Made by a program: the position numbers and the translations under genes. From assembly GCA_023392995.1 (NCBI GenBank), contig JAEWMZ010000455.1, forward strand, positions 1 to 7,052: a DNA stretch of 7,052 nt, given 5' to 3'. Of this stretch, positions 6,183 to 7,052 are shown one piece after another; the stretch's first letter is position 1; each line of letters starts with the position of its first letter. The notes beneath the pieces are model-generated. The model did not search any database, was not told the origin of the DNA, and saw nothing but the letters and a program-made list of their open reading frames with translations. Origin of the DNA: Bacillota bacterium (lineage in GTDB: Bacteria; Bacillota; Clostridia; Lachnospirales; Lachnospiraceae).

Positions 6183-6971
6183 TTATTCAAAGAAGGTAAG
6201 GACACTTCCATCAATCGTAGTTATAGAACAAGTCTTTCCTCCCCAGGCTTGAACCTCAACTTCAGAAATCTCATTCCAGCCTTGCTTTTTAACAAAGCTA
6301 CGCAGCTGCTCTATTCCTTGAACAAGCATAAAGCCTACCATTTGTTTTATAGGATCACCATAAAACAAATGAATACCCGTAAATGGCGCAATGTGTAAAG
6401 CTTCAATCTCAATCGGAATATTATTAACACATCCATAGGTTCCCTCATTTTGTTCATTACGCGCTTCGATCTGACCATACCAGCCAAGAATTTCTTTAAA
6501 CCACTTTACCGTCCTATCCATATCTTTTGAATAATAAACCGCTCCTGTTTCCTTAACAATATAACCTCTTTCGCCTAGACTTCCCAGCATAATTTTACCT
6601 CCTGTTAAATTATTGATTAACGAGATTTTTGCAAATACTTTTAGATTGGATTTATTTTTTCTTGCTACCATAGGCGTAATCCCATGAAATCTTGAAAATG
6701 CTTTTGAAAATCCTTCTGCCGAATCATAGCAGTAACAGACAGCGATATCTAGAATTGACTGCTGCGTATCTACAATATCATATCCGGCTAAGGTTAATCT
6801 CCTGCTTCTTATATACTCTCCAACTGTACATTTGCAGAGTGCAGAGAACATTTTCTGAAAATAAAAGGATGAAACAAATTGATGCTCCGCTAATAAGTCA
6901 GCATCCAACTCTTCCTGCATATTCAATTCTATTTCATCAATTGCCTTCTGTACGATAGAAATCCAATCCAC
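6183..6971 (-). CDS. AraC-type regulator fused to a VOC (glyoxalase/bleomycin-resistance-like) domain
   Basis: This is probably a one-component, ligand-responsive transcription factor in the cytoplasm. Residues about 5-108 are an AraC DNA-binding domain, placed at the N-terminus: first helix-turn-helix about 24-45, second about 73-96 with the signature DIAVCYCYDSAEGFSKAFSRFHGITP. Residues about 109-127 are a linker. Residues about 138-262 are a VOC fold: AVYYSKDMDRTVKWFKEILGWYG, then EIEALHIAPFTGIHLFYGDP, and a terminal strand DGSVLTFFE. Near the position where metal-dependent VOC enzymes carry their first-strand His there is a Tyr pair (Y146-Y147), so ligand binding is likelier than catalysis; this is tentative. 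The start is GTG at 6971, with GAGGTGAAGG 4 bases upstream; no ATG start is available before the domain. The linker holds a second, very strong start (ATG at 6590). The gene lies upstream of the receptor gene on the same strand with no clear terminator between, so read-through is possible. The ligand is unknown. Confidence 0.88.
   Translation of the reverse strand: MDWISIVQKAIDEIELNMQEELDADLLAEHQFVSSFYFQKMFSALCKCTVGEYIRSRRLTLAGYDIVDTQQSILDIAVCYCYDSAEGFSKAFSRFHGITPMVARKNKSNLKVFAKISLINNLTGGKIMLGSLGERGYIVKETGAVYYSKDMDRTVKWFKEILGWYGQIEARNEQNEGTYGCVNNIPIEIEALHIAPFTGIHLFYGDPIKQMVGFMLVQGIEQLRSFVKKQGWNEISEVEVQAWGGKTCSITTIDGSVLTFFE
6588..6603 (-). promoter_or_regulatory. Internal ribosome binding site and start for a stand-alone VOC protein
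   Basis: Within the AraC-VOC gene, the minus strand reads AGGAGGT (6597-6603), a 6-base spacer AAAATT, then ATG (6588-6590), in frame. It is the best ribosome site in the window. The product would be residues 128-262, a 135-residue VOC protein that begins just before the domain. In the fusion the same bases encode the linker TGGKIM. Confidence 0.65.
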
Positions 6972-6975
6972 TATT

Positions 6976-6985
6976 CCTTCACCTC
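6976..6985 (-). promoter_or_regulatory. Ribosome binding site that fixes the GTG start of the AraC-VOC gene
   Basis: Minus strand GAGGTGAAGG, 4 bases before GTG at 6971. It supports the GTG start, since no ATG lies in frame before the first domain helix. Confidence 0.7.
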
Positions 6986-6995
6986 GCTTAAATAT

Positions 6996-7004
6996 ATCAT
7001 AACA
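6996..7004 (-). promoter_or_regulatory. Candidate extended -10 promoter of the AraC-VOC gene
   Basis: Minus strand TGT-TATGAT: an extended -10 TGN with a 5-of-6 -10 hexamer. No good -35 is found at 16-18 bases. The start would be near 6989, leaving a leader of only about 18 nt before the GTG. A weak -35 would suit a regulated or low-level promoter. Confidence 0.45.
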
Positions 7005-7052
7005 GTTGATCCTTATCCTTTCTTGAATAAACTTGCACTGAATTGTCCAGAA

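Noticed and set aside
6087..6398. Plus-strand frames at 6087-6398, 6692-6958 and 5509-5823
   Set aside because: They are shadows of the minus-strand AraC-VOC and receptor genes, without domains or ribosome sites.

Overview
This AT-rich window looks like chromosomal DNA from a low-GC Gram-positive anaerobe, probably a Clostridia member of the Lachnospiraceae type. The signs are strong AGGAGG-type ribosome sites, sigma-A-like promoters, a lipoprotein solute-binding protein, and a YesN/YesM two-component pair next to a CUT1-type sugar-binding gene. The taxonomic guess is an inference from gene content and base composition. No RNA gene, CRISPR array, insertion sequence or phage gene is visible.

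Left part (1-3028 and on to 4778): a minus-strand gene for a lipid-anchored sugar-type ABC-transporter binding protein runs off the left edge. Its start faces a 311-base intergenic region, and from the other side of that region a plus-strand pair departs: a YesN-type response regulator (REC plus AraC helix-turn-helix) and a YesM-type membrane histidine kinase that overlap by 17 bases. The simplest reading is a nutrient-sensing unit: YesM senses an extracellular ligand, YesN is phosphorylated at Asp55, and YesN activates the divergent transporter gene. A 20-bp-period direct repeat in front of the transporter gene is a plausible YesN site. The yesNM mRNA would have a leader of about 130 nt rich in inverted repeats, including a hairpin lying between the only good Shine-Dalgarno sequence and the start codon.

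Middle (4779-4980): a 13-bp-stem hairpin separates two convergent units and probably terminates both.

Right part (4981-7052, minus strand): a gene for a YesM-like receptor that stops about 30 residues into the HAMP region and has no kinase domain, driven by a near-consensus extended -10 promoter with an inverted repeat over its -35. Upstream of it is an AraC-type DNA-binding domain fused in frame to a VOC (glyoxalase-like) domain. The linker contains a perfect AGGAGGT-ATG, so a separate 135-residue VOC protein may be made from the same mRNA.

The most unusual features are the kinase-less receptor beside a complete YesMN system, the internal start in the AraC-VOC gene, and the structured yesN leader.
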